DNA of 64,000 bases, taken from contig NZ_JAGTJJ010000006.1 in assembly GCF_028435365.1 (NCBI RefSeq), forward strand, positions 124,001 to 188,000. The letters are read 5' to 3'. Source of the DNA: Polyangium jinanense. Its GTDB lineage: Bacteria > Myxococcota > Polyangia > Polyangiales > Polyangiaceae. A program made the translations under genes and the position numbers. The notes beneath the pieces are model-generated. The model had not been told where the DNA came from and ran no database searches. It saw nothing but the letters and a program-made list of their open reading frames with translations. Shown here one piece after another: positions 1 through 7,934 of the stretch. Each line of letters opens with the position of its first letter. Positions within the stretch are counted from its first letter, which is position 1.

Positions 1-578
1 AGGTTGCCGATGAAGGGCTCGAGCAAGGGGAAGCAGTCGTCCCTGCCGCCGATGACGGCGGTGGGCCCATCGCGCACGTCCTGCGCGACGATCTTCACGG
101 GCGCAGGTTCGCCCGTGGTGAGGAAGGCGTCGACCTCGACGACGCCGAGGCCGCCCTGCGCGACGACGGTGACGCAAGCGCCAACCGGATACGAGACGGG
201 CACCCACGCGCGCTCTCCCTCGGCAAGCGTCGCGCCGAACCGGGCTCCCTCCGCGGACATGCCCGCCGTTTCGCCACGCACCGATCCATCAAAGGCAAGC
301 GCGAGGACGCGTGAAGGCTTGAGGTCAGGGAGGAGCGGAAGCGACGGCGCGGCGTAACGCTCGAGGAAGAGGCGCGTGGCCTCGGGATCGGGGACGGGCG
401 CGGGCGCTGTGGCAGCGGCGGAGGCAGGCGCGGAGGCGGAGGCGGAAGCGACGACGGGGACGGAGGAGCGTCCGCGGCGCGGGGGGAGCGGGTCGATGAC
501 GAGAGGCTGGGATTCGGCGTGGGAGCCGCAGGCGGGGAGGAGCGTGACAGCGCAGGCGGCGACGATCACGAGGCGCAT
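1..578 (-). CDS. Putative lipoprotein, C-terminus cut by window edge
   Basis: This reading frame starts at the ATG at 578 on the minus strand and stays open to base 1, so the C-terminus lies outside the window. The N-terminus MRLVIVAACAVTLLPACGS is a lipoprotein signal with lipobox LPAC. It is followed by an Ala/Ser/Pro-rich linker (about residues 40-65) built from hexamer-like GCCTCC codons, then a globular part of unknown fold beginning near EATRLFLERYAAPSLP. Lipid-anchored envelope location is inferred from the signal. I recognise no enzymatic motif. About 190 codons are visible. Confidence 0.75.
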   Translation of the reverse strand, partial: MRLVIVAACAVTLLPACGSHAESQPLVIDPLPPRRGRSSVPVVASASASAPASAAATAPAPVPDPEATRLFLERYAAPSLPLLPDLKPSRVLALAFDGSVRGETAGMSAEGARFGATLAEGERAWVPVSYPVGACVTVVAQGGLGVVEVDAFLTTGEPAPVKIVAQDVRDGPTAVIGGRDDCFPLLEPFIGN

Positions 579-642
579 GCGCAAGTTCCGCTTGACATCG
601 TACGCGATCTGCGTGGGGAGGCGGCGGGACGCAAGCGCGAAG

Positions 643-1401
643 TCACCCCTCGCCTGCCGCTCCGCCCTCGACGTCCTCCGCCTCGGTCAAACCTGCCCGC
701 CTGCGCGCCGTGGGCCTCACCCGGTCTGCGAGCTCCCCCTTTCCCGCGAGCTCGAAGAGCCCCGTCAGGGTGTCTGCGACCCCCTGATAAACCCCGTTCC
801 AAGCTGCGGTCGCCGCGTTCCGCCGCTGCAGCGTCACCTGGGCCTCGCGCTCCTCCCGGCGCACGTCGCCGAGCGCCGTACGAAGCGCGTCGACGCGCGC
901 CTTCAGGCTGTCGGCGAGCGCCTTCGGGTCCACCGAGACGCCCTCCTGCTTCGGCGCCTCGGTGAGAGGGCGGTTGCGCAAGAGGCGCTCGGTGGTGCAG
1001 GCGGCCTCGATGAGGTGCTCCGCTTCGCTCGGCGTCTCGCCCGAGAGCCCATACGCGCTCAGGATGGCCGCGCCGTACACGCCCGAGAGCGTGCTGCGGA
1101 TGCCGATCATGCGCGCGCGGAGCTCGTCCTTGGCCGAGTCCCGCGTGGCCCGCGGCTCGGCGTCGTCGGCGAGCTCGGTCGCGTGCGCCTGGTTCGCCGC
1201 GGAGAGCTCGTCCACGGAGCGCTGCGCGAGCGCGCCGAGCGCCTGGAGGAACACGCACATCTGAAAGCCGGGCGGCGTGCCCTCCGGAAACAACGCCCGC
1301 TCGATCTGCTCGGCGGTCTCATTGCCATGCACGGAGACCGCCGAGGTCAAAGTGCGCGTGATCGCAACCCGGTCGGAGACGAGCTTGGAGACTTCAGCCA
1401 T
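643..1401 (-). CDS. Uncharacterised alpha-helical protein, paralogue family member 1
   Basis: 252 aa with no signal peptide or membrane segment, rich in Ala, Glu, Arg and Leu and apparently all-helical. It shares its layout with the proteins at 38563-39342 and, more weakly, 40697-41395. Common blocks include YGLSGETP here against YGLEGDTP, and GVADTLTGLFELAGKGEL here against GIADTLVGLFRLAGRKDL, followed in both by (S/A)DRVRPT-like residues. An ATG start is followed by MAEVSKLVSDRVAITRTL. The function is unknown; the copies suggest a lineage-specific expansion. It sits downstream of the ATPase cassette in the same direction, but a 178-base gap with a hairpin separates them, so it is probably transcribed on its own. 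Confidence 0.8.
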   Translation of the reverse strand: MAEVSKLVSDRVAITRTLTSAVSVHGNETAEQIERALFPEGTPPGFQMCVFLQALGALAQRSVDELSAANQAHATELADDAEPRATRDSAKDELRARMIGIRSTLSGVYGAAILSAYGLSGETPSEAEHLIEAACTTERLLRNRPLTEAPKQEGVSVDPKALADSLKARVDALRTALGDVRREEREAQVTLQRRNAATAAWNGVYQGVADTLTGLFELAGKGELADRVRPTARRRAGLTEAEDVEGGAAGEG

Positions 1402-1499
1402 GGAGGGTCCTTTCGTTTCAGGGCGGGAGTGTACACGGGCTCACGAGTTTGGAAGGGCGGTTTTGTTTTGAAAGGGGTGTTGGGAAGTGGCTCGAAGAG

Positions 1500-1525
1500 G
1501 GGACGGCGGGTGAAGGGGCCGTCTC
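1500..1525 (-). terminator. Candidate terminator hairpin after the ATPase cassette
   Basis: Bases 1500-1507 pair with 1518-1525 (8 bp including one G-U, loop of 10 bases). On the minus strand the hairpin lies about 55 bases beyond the stop at 1580 and is followed by the pyrimidine-rich run CCCCTCTTCG. There is no proper T-tract, so the terminator role is inferred from position and stem. Confidence 0.4.
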
Positions 1526-1579
1526 CAAGCTCTGAAGGCACCTCGCCGGGGCCACATCAGCGATCGAAACGGTTCGAGG

Positions 1580-2161
1580 CTAAGCCGAAGCGCCGCGGGT
1601 CGCGCGCGGCTTTCTTCCTTCGCGCAGCCGCAAACCGTAGACGACGTCATCGAGCACTTCGAGAGGGCTCATGAACGGCGCAGGGACCTGCAAATCGTCT
1701 GATCCCGGGTGCAAGTGCGAGCGAATGCCCAGCGCCTCGTTCTCGTGCCCCGGAAGGTTCACGTCGAAGCGCACGAACAGGGGGCTCTGGAGGTCCGGAA
1801 AGCGGATCTCGAAGTTGTAGCCGAGGAGGACGAGCGGCACTCCGGGCTCGTACGCAACCGTGATGGCGAAATCGAACCAGGCTCCGTCGTCCCGCTCGAA
1901 GTGCGCGCGATCCCTCGTGCGCTTCTCGTTCTTTTCGCCGCCCGTGATGGCCACCTGTCCTCTCGGCTGGCCCTCCGACGTGCGCTTCAGGAGCCGCATG
2001 ATCCCTTGCGGCGGCGTCCTCAGCGCGCCCTGGTCGGCGGCTTGCCAGAGGTGCTGGCGAATCTCCTTGAAGAGCGCATCCGGGCTCTCTGGCAAGGGCG
2101 GCACGAGCCCCGTCACCCGTTCCTGGAGCGCATGCCTTCGTTCGCGGAGCTCAGCGCTCAA
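1580..2161 (-). CDS. Conserved-looking protein of unknown function, third gene of ATPase cassette
   Basis: About 193 aa. I chose the TTG at 2161 because AGGGGA lies just upstream and the frame overlaps the preceding gene by only 11 bases; the open frame extends much further upstream but that part is the shadow of the preceding gene. The N-terminal half is helical and charged (MSAELRERRHALQERV). The C-terminal half looks beta-rich and well conserved in character: WFDFAITVAYEPG, LLGYNFEIRFP, VRFDVNLPGHENEALGIR and SHLHPGSDDLQVPAPFMS. I recognise no named family. Tight coupling to the two upstream genes suggests one functional unit with the P-loop ATPase. Confidence 0.75.
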   Translation of the reverse strand: MSAELRERRHALQERVTGLVPPLPESPDALFKEIRQHLWQAADQGALRTPPQGIMRLLKRTSEGQPRGQVAITGGEKNEKRTRDRAHFERDDGAWFDFAITVAYEPGVPLVLLGYNFEIRFPDLQSPLFVRFDVNLPGHENEALGIRSHLHPGSDDLQVPAPFMSPLEVLDDVVYGLRLREGRKPRATRGASA

Positions 2162-2744
2162 GGAGATCCCCTCGGTCGAGAAGGACCAGCCACTCGGCGT
2201 ACTCGGGGTCGCGCGGGAGCTCTCCTCGCTGCGCGAGGCTGACGACATCGTCGTTGGTCCTGCCGGACCACGCCTGCAAGGCCCGCAGCCGTGCTTCTCG
2301 CTCCTCGTGCGAGAGGATCGACGAGGACCGATCCCAGCGCCAGAGAGAGCCTCCAAGGAAACTCGCAAAGTTCGGCGCAGCCCGCATCAGGCGCGCGAAG
2401 GATTGCTCGCCCATCACGAGGACGATCGCGCCGTCGTGCGCGAGACGGGATCGCAACAGATCGAGGTGCGCCCACTCTGTCCCGGTGAACCCATCGACGC
2501 CCGAGACGACGACCGGCCCGCTCGCGTGTTCCTGGATGCGCCGCGTGAAGGCCAGCGCGTCCTTGGGCTCGACGCGCAGAGCCGCTTCGTCACCGAATGA
2601 CGAAATCTCCTCGCTCACCACCGCCGCCGCGCGGGCAACGTCGGCGTCGGGCGCGAGCAGCGTGAAGAACGCGCCGGGCACCGAGCGCGCGACGACACGC
2701 ATGGCGAGCTCGTCCGCGCCCATGGGGTTCGGCGTGGTGCTCAT
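2151..2744 (-). CDS. Unknown protein, middle gene of ATPase cassette; possible P-loop-less ATPase-like partner
   Basis: 197 aa. Its ATG overlaps the stop of the upstream ATPase (ATGA), so translation is probably coupled. The strand GPVVVSGVDGF has the look of a Walker B strand, and GAIVLVMGEQSFARLM that of a sensor strand, but no GxxxxGKT motif is present. It may therefore be a degenerate or regulatory partner of the ATPase encoded upstream; that reading is inference from motif layout only. No signal peptide or membrane helix is seen. No homologous family is recognised. Confidence 0.75.
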   Translation of the reverse strand: MSTTPNPMGADELAMRVVARSVPGAFFTLLAPDADVARAAAVVSEEISSFGDEAALRVEPKDALAFTRRIQEHASGPVVVSGVDGFTGTEWAHLDLLRSRLAHDGAIVLVMGEQSFARLMRAAPNFASFLGGSLWRWDRSSSILSHEEREARLRALQAWSGRTNDDVVSLAQRGELPRDPEYAEWLVLLDRGDLLER

Positions 2745-3826
2745 GGAGTGGTCGCGAGCTGCGCGAGCAGCGGTTCGAGGGTCGGGTGCACGGCGTAGCG
2801 CGTGCGCCCGCCCGAATATTCGAGCACGCGGCGCGTGACGAGCAGCGCGAGATCTTTCTCCGAGGCTTGGATGAAGTTGCCCGTCTTGCGGACGCGCTGG
2901 AGGACCTCGATCTCGTCGGGCCCGAGGCCGAGCAGGTGCTTGCGGCCGAAGGCATCAGCGGCGCGGTCGGCTTCGGCGGCGGTGATGGTATCCGAGCCCG
3001 AGACATAAGCCTCCTCGCAGGCTGACTGAGCGAGGGCTACGAGGTCTCGGAGCACGCCGCCGGACCATGCGGCGAGGCGGAAACACGTGTCGTCGGGGAG
3101 AACTTTGGCTGAGAGGCGGGCGCGCAGGATGCTCACGAGGAATGAACGGCCGTCGGGGTCCTGCTGCACGTCGACCGGTGGTTGGTGGTAAAAGTAGTCG
3201 AAGCGGTCCGCGATGGGACGATCGAGGCCGTAGAGGGCGCGCAGCGGCCCCGCGACGACGACGCCGATTCCTATCGAACGGATCACCCGGATGACATGCT
3301 CCGCGATCTGCTCGAACATGGCCGGATCCGCGAGGCGATCGAGCGAGTCAAAGAAGATGGTTTGGTGTGGCTTTTCTTGGGCCAGCCGCGCATGGAGTTT
3401 GCGCAATTCATCGACCTGCTCCGGCAGCCCGTAATTGATGCTGTCGTCGGGCATGCCCCCGAGGGCGCACTCCGCAAGGTCAAGCAGCGCTCCCGGCCGG
3501 AGCATCTCGAGGTCGTAGGTTTCGCTGACGTCAATGTACTTCGCCCACGTATCTTCGAGCTCGTTCAGTTGGTTGCAGGCAACAAGGAGTTGCGTGGTTT
3601 TCCCCGACCCAACTCCACCTACGAGTAGATGCGTCGAAGCCGGCCGCAGCCCAACCCGGTCCGTGATCTCCTTGCCCACCGACCGCCCGGGGCGCTCCAC
3701 GTAAAACCCACGCTCCAGCGCGCGCTCCGGGTTCGCCGCGGCATCCAGCCGCGCCATGTACTCCCGGAACGTCTTCAGGCGGCTCGTCACGGCGCGAGTA
3801 TGCGGAAGGGCGACATCCTTGTCCAT
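2741..3826 (-). CDS. P-loop (AAA/STAND-like) ATPase, first gene of three-gene cassette
   Basis: About 361 aa from the ATG at 3826 (MDKDVALPHTRAV), preceded by GGGGAGG. A longer frame from 3865 would overlap the upstream gene. Walker A is GGVGSGKTT, Walker B is TIFFDSLDRL, and GVVVAGPLRALYG fits a sensor-1 strand. The C-terminal third, with ETDEIEVLQRVRKTG-like helices (actual text GPDEIEVLQRVRKTGNF), resembles a winged-helix or lid region ending in LEYSGGRTRYAVHPTLEPLL. This layout is typical of AAA/STAND signalling or loader ATPases that act on a partner protein. The two following genes overlap it and each other. A conflict or sensing role is possible but unproven. Confidence 0.8.
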   Translation of the reverse strand: MDKDVALPHTRAVTSRLKTFREYMARLDAAANPERALERGFYVERPGRSVGKEITDRVGLRPASTHLLVGGVGSGKTTQLLVACNQLNELEDTWAKYIDVSETYDLEMLRPGALLDLAECALGGMPDDSINYGLPEQVDELRKLHARLAQEKPHQTIFFDSLDRLADPAMFEQIAEHVIRVIRSIGIGVVVAGPLRALYGLDRPIADRFDYFYHQPPVDVQQDPDGRSFLVSILRARLSAKVLPDDTCFRLAAWSGGVLRDLVALAQSACEEAYVSGSDTITAAEADRAADAFGRKHLLGLGPDEIEVLQRVRKTGNFIQASEKDLALLVTRRVLEYSGGRTRYAVHPTLEPLLAQLATTP

Positions 3827-3848
3827 CGCCCTCCCCGCCCGCTCGCCG

Positions 3849-4421
3849 CTAATCCAGCCCCCCATCCGTAGCGACCGCCCTCCCCTCCTGCTCCACCGCT
3901 CCGGCGTTGAACGTCATGAACGACCGGATCGACCACCACACCAGGTTGAACCAGGCCGGCGCCGGCAACTTCCGCGTCACGCCGATCTCCACCAGGCCGA
4001 GTGAGAAGAACAGCACCGGCATCAGCGTCCCGAGGTCCGCGCGGTGATCGAGCGCGCTCCGCACGTCGCTGTTGATCTCGGCGAACGCGTGCGCCACGGC
4101 CTTCGCCACGCGCGTCGGGCCCGGCAGCGCGTCGTGGCCGAGGTCCGTCAGCTTGCGGCCTTGCTCGTCGCGCTCCTCGGCCACGAGCCGCGCCAGCATC
4201 GCGCGCACCGCCTCGGCGTCGAGCGTCCCTTCCTCGCGCTCCACGATCACCGAGCCCGTCCACGGACGAATCTCCACGCGCTCGCAGCTCGGATCCATCA
4301 TCGCGAGCTTCTCCGCGACGCGCAGGCACGCGTCGCGGTGGCCCACGATCGCCCGGGATCGCAGCCGCACGCGGCGCGGAAGGCTATGGACGAGCTCACT
4401 CCACTGCTCGCTGGGTATCAC
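3849..4421 (-). CDS. HMA-like (heavy-metal-associated domain 2 type) protein accompanying a P-type ATPase
   Basis: 190 aa from a GTG at 4421 with GGGGAGGAGAGAC upstream. The N-terminal half has the beta-alpha-beta character of HMA-like domains (RRVRLRSRAIVGHRD, then VEIRPWTGSVIVERE), but I see no CxxC metal-binding pair. The C-terminal part contains hydrophobic stretches (LGTLMPVLFFSLGLVEIGV and PAWFNLVWWSIRSFM) that may anchor it in the membrane. Proteins of this kind commonly lie beside cation P-type ATPases, as here. It probably helps regulate or assemble the ATPase encoded just upstream. Confidence 0.7.
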   Translation of the reverse strand: MIPSEQWSELVHSLPRRVRLRSRAIVGHRDACLRVAEKLAMMDPSCERVEIRPWTGSVIVEREEGTLDAEAVRAMLARLVAEERDEQGRKLTDLGHDALPGPTRVAKAVAHAFAEINSDVRSALDHRADLGTLMPVLFFSLGLVEIGVTRKLPAPAWFNLVWWSIRSFMTFNAGAVEQEGRAVATDGGLD

Positions 4422-4455
4422 GTCTCTCCTCCCCTTCCCTCTCGCTCGACTTCAC

Positions 4456-4758
4456 TCAGTGCGACGCGGATCCGGGCTGCGCGTTCGCCGCGCCCGGCAC
4501 GTGTTTGCCGTTGCCCGTGGTCGCGCCCGCGCGACGGCGACGCGGCGCCTCGCGCAGGTGACGCGCGCGCTCTTCCACCTCGGCCCACAGGTCCTCGGCG
4601 TGCTCGCGTTGCCGCTCCACGACGGCGCGACCGAGCCGCGCGAGGTGCAGGCCAAGCGCCGCGATCTCCACGACCGCGGGCTTGAGCCGCTGCGCGGTCC
4701 CCAGCACGACGACCGCGCTGCCGAATCCGAGAATGAACGATGGCGTGTGAAACTTCAT
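4456..4758 (-). CDS. Small DUF5132-like accessory protein of the P-type ATPase
   Basis: 100 aa. The ATG at 4758 overlaps the stop of the P-type ATPase by four bases. Near the N-terminus is one hydrophobic segment, FILGFGSAVVVLGTA, followed by an amphipathic charged region rich in Glu, Arg and Ala (about residues 40-72) and a flexible tail. This matches small membrane-associated proteins (DUF5132-like) found beside cation ATPases; the family assignment is from memory of its shape and not a search. Operon position supports an accessory role in the same membrane complex. Confidence 0.65.
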   Translation of the reverse strand: MKFHTPSFILGFGSAVVVLGTAQRLKPAVVEIAALGLHLARLGRAVVERQREHAEDLWAEVEERARHLREAPRRRRAGATTGNGKHVPGAANAQPGSASH

Positions 4759-7700
4759 CGACGAGCCTCCTCCTCGAACATCACGGGCGACGACGCCCAC
4801 GATCCCGGCGCATACCGATCGGCCCCTTGGATCAGGGTCGATCCCGCCGGCATGTCGCGTCGCTCCACGACGATCGGAGCCTCCGGGTTGAACAGTGCTT
4901 TCCCTTCCCGCGCGAGCGTCGGGAGCAGCCCGAGCAGCACCGCGATCGAGAGATCGATCGGACCGAGCGGCGTCGTGCCGAGCACGCGACGCAAGCCGGG
5001 CAGGCCGAGCGCCGCCGCCTGCAGGCCGAGGCTCGCCACGAGCGCGCGCTGGAGCTCCGGGTTCGGCAGCGATCCGCTCGATCGACACGACCGCGCGTGA
5101 AGGAGCTGCGCCACGACGAGCGACGCGAACGACATCGTGCGGGCCCGCGGCAAGCTCGCGCCGGGCCCGACGGCCCCGATGCCATACGCGGCGAGCGAGA
5201 TCGTCGCCATCTTCGCGGCCTCGCGCGCGAGCTTCTTTCCACGCGCCGGCCCGAAGAGCGGCGCTTGCGGATCACGCGGGGGCCTGCGCATCACGTCCGC
5301 GTCCGCAGGCTCGATCGCCAGCGCGAGCGCGGGCGCGACGTCCGTCAGCATGTTGATCCAGAGGAGCTGCAGCGGGCCGAGCGGCTCGGCGCCGACGACC
5401 GAGCCGGCGAGCATGACCATCACCTCGCTCGCGTTCGTCGCGACGAGGTACTCGATCGCGCGCCGCACGTTGTCGTAGAGCCTCCGGCCCTCGCTCACCG
5501 CGTCCGCGAGGCTGCCGAGATCGTCGTGCGCGAGCACCACGTCCGCGACCGCGCGCGCGATGTCCGTCCCGCGCTCGCCCATCGCCACGCCGACGTCCGC
5601 GGCCTTCAGCGCCGGCCCGTCGTTTACGCCGTCGCCCGTCATCGCCACGATCGCGCCGGCGTCTTGCAGCTCGCGCACGACGTCGAGCTTCGCCTCGGGT
5701 GTCACGCGGCTGTAGACATCGGCCGGGCTGATCCCGAGCTCGGCGCCGATCGCCTGCGCGGTCCGCGCCTGATCGCCCGTCAGCATCATCGTCCGCACGC
5801 CCGCACCGGCGAGCACCGCGAGCGCCTCACGTACCCCGCGCCGCGGCGGATCACGCATCCCCACGAGGCCCGCGAGCACGAGCGGCGCTTCGTGGGTCCT
5901 CTTCGGATCGCCGTCCTTCCGCCACGCGAGCGCGAGCACGCGCAGGCCGCGCGACGCCATCTCTTCGTTCATCGTGAGGAGCCGCGCGCGCTCGGCAGGG
6001 TCCACGCTCGCGCGCTCGATTACCGGCTCGGGCGCGCCCTTCACGAGCTCGATCCGGCCGAGATCCGGGTGCTCGTGCACCGTCACCATGAACGGCCGAT
6101 CCGCGCTGCGTCGCTCCTCGCGCACCCGCTTCGCCGCGCCCCTTCGGCGCCGCACCGGGTAGCCGATCGCCATCGCGAACTCGACGAGCGCGCGCTCCGT
6201 GCCGCTGCCGCTCGTGATCTCGTCCCGCTCGTCGAGCTCCACATCTGCATTCAACGCCGCGATGCGCCCGATCTCTCGCAGCGACGAGACCGGCACGCGC
6301 CGGCCGTCTTCTCCGATGAGCCCGAGCGACGGAGGCGCGCCGTTCTCGACCGACGTCGCGCCGTACTCGACCCGCACGAGCCCCTCGCCCGGCAGGAACA
6401 CCTCCGCGACGCGCATGCGGTTCTCGGTGAGCGTCCCCGTCTTGTCCGCGCAAACCACGCTCACCGCGCCGAGCGTCTCGGCCGCCGCGAGCCTGCGGAT
6501 CACGATGCCCTTGCGGTTCAGCCGCTGGCTCGCGAGCGCGAGCGCCGTCGTCCCCACCGCGGGAAAACCTTCGGGGATCGCCGCCACGCCGAGCGCCACG
6601 GCCGAGCGCGCGAGCGCCGCGAGAGGCTGACCACGCAGAAGGCCGAGCGCCGTCACCGCGATCGAGCTCCCGAACGCGAGCGTCGCGACCCTGCGCCCGA
6701 GCTGATCGAGCTGCTGCTCGAGCGGCGCTGCACGATCGGCCGTGTGCGACAGCGCGCGCTGGATCGCGCCGAGCTCCGTCGCCCTGCCCGTCGCCACGAC
6801 GATCGCGCGCGCGCTCCCCGTCGCCACGACCGTGCCCGCATAGAGCATGTCGTCCCGATCGGCGAGCGGAGCGCTCTCGGCCACCGCGGCCGTATCCTTC
6901 TCCGCGGGCTCGCTCTCGCCCGTCAGCGTGCTCTCGTCGATCGACAGATCCGAGGCTTCCACGATCCGCGCGTCCGCCGCGATCGCATCGCCGGCGCGCA
7001 CGCAGAGCACGTCGCCTGGAACGACCTCGCTCGCCGCGACGGTCGTCTCCACGCCGTCGCGCAGCACGCGCGCCCACTCCACGCGGAACTTGCTCCACGC
7101 GTCGAGCAGCTCCTCCGCACGCGACTCCGTAAAATATCCGACGACCACGTTCGAGCCCACGACGAGCAGGATCGCGCCTGCTTCGAGCAGATCGCCGAGC
7201 AGCACGGACAGGCCCGCGGCGCCTGCGAGCAGCGCCGTCGGCACCGTGAAGACCTGGCCCGCGAGGATCTCGAGCGACGTGCGCGGTGCGACGCCCGCGA
7301 GCACGTTCGGACCGACCTCGCGCAGGATCCGGTGCGCCTCGATCGCCGAAAGGCCGCGCTCCAGATCCACCGAAAACGCCTGCGTGAGCTCGTCGATCGA
7401 GCGCGCGTGCCATGGCGTCGTCGGGGTCGCTTCCTCCTCGTCCTCGGCGCTGCCGTTCGCCCCGTACGTGCGCATCACGTCGCGCACCGAAGCGGCCGCG
7501 CTCTCGGCGAGCCGTGACAGCGAGGGCGGCGGCGGCCCCTGCGAGTCCTCGTGCTGCGCGAGGAGCGCGAGCACCTCCGCGCGTGACGTCTCCGCGTTCG
7601 GCGCGAGCACGCAGAGCACGGTGCCCGCATGCTCGTTTGCTCGCGCCTCGGTCACGCCCGGCAACTCGCCCAGGGCGCGCTCGATCCGCCTCGCGCGCAC

Positions 7701-7787
7701 GGGCTCTCCGAAGAGCCCAGCCACCTCGACCCTGAGGCGCTGCTCGCTGTGCACCGCGCGCCCAGAGGGCTTGCCAGCATGTCCCAT
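4755..7787 (-). CDS. Cation-transporting P-type ATPase with N-terminal HMA-like extension
   Basis: About 1010 aa from the ATG at 7787; in-frame starts at 7823 and 7868 also exist. Couples ATP hydrolysis to cation movement across the inner membrane. Diagnostic motifs: phosphorylation site DKTGTLTEN, actuator loop TGES, transmembrane-4 motif AAIPEGFPAVGT, hinge TGDGVNDGPALKAADVGVAM and NMLTDVAPALALA in the C-terminal membrane domain. The PEGFP variant (PEGLP is usual in Ca/Mg-type pumps) and the lack of a CPC motif suggest a P2-like or actinobacterial Ctp-like pump and not a copper exporter. The N-terminal 100 or so residues resemble the HMA-like protein downstream. Substrate cannot be read from sequence. 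Confidence 0.92.
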   Translation of the reverse strand: MGHAGKPSGRAVHSEQRLRVEVAGLFGEPVRARRIERALGELPGVTEARANEHAGTVLCVLAPNAETSRAEVLALLAQHEDSQGPPPPSLSRLAESAAASVRDVMRTYGANGSAEDEEEATPTTPWHARSIDELTQAFSVDLERGLSAIEAHRILREVGPNVLAGVAPRTSLEILAGQVFTVPTALLAGAAGLSVLLGDLLEAGAILLVVGSNVVVGYFTESRAEELLDAWSKFRVEWARVLRDGVETTVAASEVVPGDVLCVRAGDAIAADARIVEASDLSIDESTLTGESEPAEKDTAAVAESAPLADRDDMLYAGTVVATGSARAIVVATGRATELGAIQRALSHTADRAAPLEQQLDQLGRRVATLAFGSSIAVTALGLLRGQPLAALARSAVALGVAAIPEGFPAVGTTALALASQRLNRKGIVIRRLAAAETLGAVSVVCADKTGTLTENRMRVAEVFLPGEGLVRVEYGATSVENGAPPSLGLIGEDGRRVPVSSLREIGRIAALNADVELDERDEITSGSGTERALVEFAMAIGYPVRRRRGAAKRVREERRSADRPFMVTVHEHPDLGRIELVKGAPEPVIERASVDPAERARLLTMNEEMASRGLRVLALAWRKDGDPKRTHEAPLVLAGLVGMRDPPRRGVREALAVLAGAGVRTMMLTGDQARTAQAIGAELGISPADVYSRVTPEAKLDVVRELQDAGAIVAMTGDGVNDGPALKAADVGVAMGERGTDIARAVADVVLAHDDLGSLADAVSEGRRLYDNVRRAIEYLVATNASEVMVMLAGSVVGAEPLGPLQLLWINMLTDVAPALALAIEPADADVMRRPPRDPQAPLFGPARGKKLAREAAKMATISLAAYGIGAVGPGASLPRARTMSFASLVVAQLLHARSCRSSGSLPNPELQRALVASLGLQAAALGLPGLRRVLGTTPLGPIDLSIAVLLGLLPTLAREGKALFNPEAPIVVERRDMPAGSTLIQGADRYAPGSWASSPVMFEEEARR

Positions 7788-7815
7788 TGGCGCGCGCCCT
7801 CGGGTGAGGGCGCGC
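7788..7815 (-). promoter_or_regulatory. Strong hairpin immediately before the P-type ATPase start
   Basis: Bases 7792-7801 and 7806-7815 form a perfect 10-bp stem with loop GGGT, ending four bases before the ATG at 7787. The only Shine-Dalgarno-like run, GAGGG, lies inside the stem. If 7787 is the true start, the hairpin could hide the ribosome site; if translation starts at 7823 or 7868 it lies inside the coding region. Regulatory meaning is inference. Confidence 0.35.
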
Positions 7816-7934
7816 CACTTCATGATCGCCGAACGCACTCGGGGGCGCGCACGCAAAGAGCGATCCACGGCGCGATCACGCGCGGTCGTGCGGGCGCGGC
7901 GGTTTGGCGGGCGGACTCTACGGAGCTTTTTCGG

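Noticed and set aside
4740..7517. 925-codon open frame on the plus strand
   Set aside because: It is the antisense shadow of the P-type ATPase; its translation is Arg/Glu/His-rich without domains, as expected from high-GC codon bias.
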